Positions 59,953 through 64,000 of a stretch of DNA of 64,000 nt are shown in pieces. The stretch spans positions 4,216,001 through 4,280,000 of the forward strand of contig NC_079514.1 of assembly GCF_000801105.2 (NCBI RefSeq). Direction: 5' to 3'. The position numbers and the translations under genes were made by a program. The notes beneath the pieces are model-generated. The model made no database searches and was not told the DNA's origin. It saw only the letters and a list, made by a program, of their open reading frames with translations. Each line of letters opens with the position of its first letter. The first letter of the stretch is position 1. Source of the stretch: Raphanus sativus (lineage: Eukaryota > Streptophyta > Magnoliopsida > Brassicales > Brassicaceae).

Positions 59953-60539
59953 TTAAGCGTATTTCTCCAAGACTGCATGTAATGCACTAGGATTAGCTCC
60001 AACTACCATAGCCACCTTCTCTCCGCCTATGAAGACAATACTGGTTGGCATTGCGCGTATGCCGTAACGTTCTGCCATGACCTGCTCCTCGTCGATGTCA
60101 ACGGTGTATAATTTGAACCGGCCCGTGAATTCCAAGTCGAATGCGATATATTTAGGTGCGATTAGGCGGCATGGACCGCACCAGTTGGCTGTGAACATAA
60201 CCATGACTGGGAGTTCGGACTTGATTACAAGTGAATCCCATTCCGATTCAGAGATCTTGTGTACTACTCAAATCATTGGACAAACGAAAAGTTAAAGCGC
60301 TATACAATCAGTGCAAGATAAAATCATTAGAGCCAGGAAAACGAGAAAATTTTATAAATCTTGGTTAAGTTACCCTTAAGCTGGGCGGAATGGACCAAGT
60401 CACCGTTAGACGGTAGCGATGATGACACGTAAGTCTTGATCAAGGCATCTGACTCTGAACACATACCACCATTAAACCCTAAACACACGAAACACGTTAT
60501 CGTTACTACCAAACGGTAGAAAACCGCAATTTGATCCAT
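59953..60539 (-). CDS. m-type-like thioredoxin with predicted signal peptide
   Basis: Two exons, 60374-60539 and 59953-60266, encode 159 residues. The N-terminus (MDQIAVFYRLVVTITCFVCL) looks like a secretory signal peptide, not a chloroplast transit peptide. A short linker (KTYVSSSLPSNGD) leads to a complete thioredoxin fold: SEWDSLVIKSELPVMVMFTA, active site NWCGPCRLIAP, YTVDIDEEQVMAERYGIRAM, cis-Pro loop MPTSIVF and VGANPSALHAVLEKYA. The fold is closest to plastid thioredoxin m (WDSL...PV...WCGPC...YGIR..PT), but the region after the active site (KYIAFDLEFTGRFKLY) is diverged. It should reduce or exchange disulfides, probably in the secretory pathway. The gene assignment in Arabidopsis is not known to me. 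Confidence 0.82.
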
Positions 60540-62232
60540 CGATACTTTCTGATCTCTGTATAATATGTATACTCCCTACCTGTTTTTAAGCGTGGAACAC
60601 AAAGCCCTCTCTGCTCTTGTTTTATAAGCATCCATCATTTACATTAAATAATCATCCACGTTTCGTTCGAGACATTATATAACTTACTTCTTGGAAGGTG
60701 AAAGCTTTCATATAGTCAAATCACCACGTTCTAACACTGTCATTCTTAGCTGTCTTTTGTCTCTATCTTTCCCAGTTACCAATTAAAACACTAAACACGC
60801 ATTTTCCTAACAACTTCTTAACTTTAAACATTATATTTTCTTACATAATTAAATATTTATACTGTCAAATCACTTATATATTAACACGTACGAATCACGA
60901 CGTTCTCCCTAATCACTCTTAGAGCATCATTATTGGTGTACATACTATATGAATATCTTCAAAATTGTAATAACATTATCTTTCATTTAATTAGATTTTA
61001 TAACTAAAATTTAAATGCTAAATGAATAAGACCAATGAAAAGAAGAGGATGGCAAAAATTAAGTTTTATGGGAATCTTACAGTATCTAAGATATATTGCT
61101 TTTGATTCTCTCTTCTCTTTATTATTATTTTCAACAATTTAAGATTCCACCAATGGAAGTGTTCTTAGCTATATTTTGTCTTTTGATCAGATCTTTGTTA
61201 ACAGCCTTGGAAACTCTAGTCTCATGTATCGTTTTTGTTTTCTGCACACACAAACTCAAACAGAGAAAATTAATTTAAGATAAAGAATGAGATAGTAATC
61301 TGATCAATAAGAGATTCTTTATACATGATTTGATCTATGAAGAAAAACTTTGGATCATCACAAATCTGTCGTAATCTAGATACCACTTCTAATGATTTAA
61401 TTAAACCTAGATCACTAAATTCATTTAGTGGTTTGTGGTTAAGGATTGATTGCTTATCTGCTGGTGTGTTCAGAGACGGATCTGAGATTGTGGGGAGTGG
61501 TTTGAAACATTTCTTAAGAATTCTAAAAAATTTGGGGGCCAAGACCTCTAATAGATCCGGGCCTGAATGTGTTTTAAATCATGATCAAACTGAAAGACAC
61601 TCAAACGTGGAACTTGCACAAGGAAGGTTTGAGATGGAGAAATCCAACGAAGGTGACTTTGCAGAGATGCAAATATATATATTTCGTTAAAAGAATTAAG
61701 TACTCTATTGACAACCTTTATTTTGACCATTATTTGTAGTCTTTATGTATTTTGGTGTATAATATATAGTCCGTTCATAGCTTTAAATTCTATACTTGCA
61801 TTGTAGTAGTTTTTTTGGAAGATGCAACCTAGCGATCAAACGTGAACAATAACAAAACAAATGTCAGGTGGACCCTATAATAAACGTATGTGAATCTATT
61901 GAACGTATGTGCTTGCATATCACGAGTGTATGGATGGTGTACACAAATAGCTGCTAAAAATAGAATAGAACGTTCCTTAAAAGAGGGATGGTTAGGCGAA
62001 TTTTAAGGTTTGAAACAAAATAACAGATTATAACCGATGCTAAAGATAATAAATAAGAGCCCTTGTTTGTCCGAGTTCGTCTCGATCCTCTCTTCACAAA
62101 CTAATTAAGAATTATCATCTTCATTGGTTCTCCCCAAAATTACATTCCTCTTTCCCAGAGGACAATCATATTCACACAAAACAACTTAACAAATCTTTCC
62201 TCGAGTCTTACCGTAGAAACTGAACATAAGCA
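60540..62232. other. Intergenic region between thioredoxin and ADF7
   Basis: Contains both promoters (divergent). A stretch at 61,290-61,680 with GGGGGCCAAGACC and GGGCCTGAATGTG words resembles the decayed end of a DNA transposon, but no ends could be found. The ADF7 leader is CT/AC-rich just before 62233. Confidence 0.45.
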
Positions 62233-63707
62233 ATGGTTTGTTCTCTTCTTTTGTTTTTGTAATCCTTTTGTAGAAATGTTGTTTCCATTGGCCGAGATAG
62301 CAGGATAGATGTGATTTAGTTTTATTCCATATTAAGAATTGTCTGAGTTTGATAAAACATCTGATTATGTAAATATTAAATTTGAATGCTTACATAGAGT
62401 CAAATGATTTTCAGAAAGTATTAGACTTTTGGACGCAAATCATTCTAGTCTTGTCTAATCATGTTAGATCTCGATTTCTCAATGTTACCATGTTATATAT
62501 TGACGTGTTTCCCATTTCCTTGCATAGTTTATCACGTTTTAATTCATACCTTAACCATATTAGAGTGATAACTCAATACAAAAAACTAAGATTAGAACTT
62601 ATGTAGCACATATATCATAAGCTTCCACATATAGATGTTAATGGAACCAAAAACCTAGCTAACATAGTATACAAGAATATAATGGATGACATGATTGAAT
62701 ACAATGGATGATATGACTGAATGAAAAGGCAAACGCGGCGTCGGGGATGGCAGTGGAGGACAACTGCAAGCTGAAGTTTATGGAGCTAAAGAAAAGAACC
62801 TATCGGTTCATAATATTCAGAATAGATGGGCAGCAAGTGGTGGTTGAAAAGTTAGGAAACCCGCAGGAGACTTACGACGATTTCACCAATTCCCTCCCTG
62901 CCGACGAGTGCCGCTATGCGGTTTTCGATTTAGATTTTACCACCAATGAAAACTGCCAGAAGAGCAAAATCTTCTTCATCGCCTGGTACGTCATATTAAC
63001 CTTCCTTTTATTTATTTCAATTTTACTATATATATGTGTCATAACATTACAAGGTTAAAACGTTTTAGAACATGTTCAATATGTAGTTTCATATCCACTT
63101 TATATACAAACTCACTAAAGGAAGACTAATTAGCATCATGAATGGTTACATATACTCTCAAAAGTATTTAACCAAATACACTATTAATATTTTCATCCAA
63201 ATTTAGTTATTTAGTTAAAATTTAAACAAAATATATAGTTAGGTCAACGACATGATGACATGTTTCACAAAAAAATATTTTGAGTTTTTCATACGAGATA
63301 TACTCCTATCATATTTTTACTTTTTCATTTTTATTTTTGATATGGGATAGAAACCTTTTGAAAAACTCTCATTGTGCAACTTTTTTAGATTAAGTTAGAT
63401 TTAACCAGACTAGACAAGCTGTCTAAATACATGTTAATACTTCTTATCCTTTCCGGACATACAATACTTTAATTTTGTTTCAGTAAGGGTGCTTATATGT
63501 CTTGGCTAAAAAAGAAAGGTGTGCTAATGTGTTTGGGCTTGGTGGATGATTTGTAGGTCACCCGATTCATCTAGAGTGAGGATGAAGATGGTGTACGCGA
63601 GCTCTAAGGATAGGTTCAAGAGATCATTGGATGGCATTCAGGTTGAGTTACAAGCCACTGATCCTAGCGAGATGAGCTTTGACATCGTCAAAAGCCGAGC
63701 TCTCTAG
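62233..63707 (+). CDS. ADF7: Actin-depolymerizing factor 7
   Basis: Three coding exons: 62233-62235 (only the ATG, followed at once by GT), 62729-62985 and 63557-63707, 136 residues. Splitting directly after the start codon is the usual ADF gene layout in plants. The protein reads [96 protein letters not shown], the complete ADF/cofilin fold with its actin-binding helix. It is one residue shorter than Arabidopsis ADF7 (AT4G25590), losing one in KAKRNYRF (here KKRTYRF), and has KRSLDG for KRELDG. ADF7 is a pollen actin-severing protein. Confidence 0.95.
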
Positions 63708-64000
63708 ACATTTTCCTTGTATTCATCAAACCCTTTATATATCATCTTTCGTATTTTCTGATATTAAAAACAAAATCAAAACACTTTCCATGTTATGTAA
63801 TTTTCTTGGTTAAGATCTGAATTCTTCAATGTCGTCTCTACTCTTTTTTTTCACTTCCCTTTTGTAAACATATTCTTATGAAATGTTAAAAACATGTTTT
63901 CATGAAAATATAGCCTGGAAGTTGGAGGTTGAAAGTTGAAACCATCTATAGCTTGTTTGTGATAACGTCTCAAAGCAAAGCTAACTTGTGCAACTTCTCG
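63708..64000. other. ADF7 3' UTR and flank
   Basis: AT-rich sequence after the ADF7 stop; no further gene begins before the window ends. Confidence 0.5.

Noticed and set aside
61270..61690. Open frames on both strands of about 90-117 codons
   Set aside because: No domain; the sequence looks like a decayed DNA transposon end, but no terminal repeats could be found.
1..64000. CRISPR arrays, bacterial operons, phage or viral genes
   Set aside because: None seen; splice structure and gene content are those of a plant nucleus.

Overview
This 64-kb window is nuclear plant DNA, almost certainly from Brassica or a close relative in the Brassicaceae. The genes have plant introns (GT-AG, T/A-rich), box-type tRNA and snoRNA genes are present, and the proteins match Arabidopsis chromosome 4 genes nearly residue for residue. 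Intergenic DNA is very AT-rich and full of small transposons. There are two runs of exactly 100 N (687-786 and 42025-42124), which are scaffold gaps of unknown size.

Layout. 1-600: three internal exons of an unrecognised minus-strand gene. 0.8-11.5 kb: no host gene; two Sadhu-like retroposons, a tRNA-type SINE inside a local duplication, and a ~4-kb Helitron carrying gene fragments. 11.5-24.1 kb: PIRL8 (+, with a third Sadhu-like element in intron 1), a 64-residue BRAWNIN-like protein (-), an L18ae-like membrane protein (-), MKK1 (+) and ABI1 (-). 24-28.2 kb: no gene, although Arabidopsis carries RPS2 and several others here. 28.2-32.7 kb: BGAL12 (-, 18 exons, intact). 33-42 kb: a LINE with a long open reverse transcriptase frame, then AT-rich transposon debris. 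42.1-46.5 kb, after the second gap: 3' half of DTX35 (+), tRNA-Leu(CAA), and FIB2 fibrillarin (-) with an intron-encoded box C/D snoRNA. 50.4-63.7 kb: a hydroxyproline-rich-family protein (+), a C2H2 protein (-), a P4H12-like protein (-), an m-type-like thioredoxin with a signal peptide (-), and ADF7 (+).

Gene order. The left part follows Arabidopsis AT4G26050-26140 in order. The right part follows AT4G25640-25590 in reverse order. The junction lies in the transposon-rich stretch that contains the second gap, so it is either a real inversion or a scaffolding join. MKK1 and ABI1, which both act in stress/ABA signalling, remain convergent neighbours about 380 bp apart.

Two observations stand out. 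First, about a dozen micro-insertions of 8-20 nt, each ending in oligo(A), are flanked by direct repeats of roughly 14-20 bp. They look like retroposition events that kept only the last few bases of the RNA. Second, the 42.6-46.2 kb segment has at least seven single-base indels in otherwise well-conserved genes, while the genes outside it have none that I can find.
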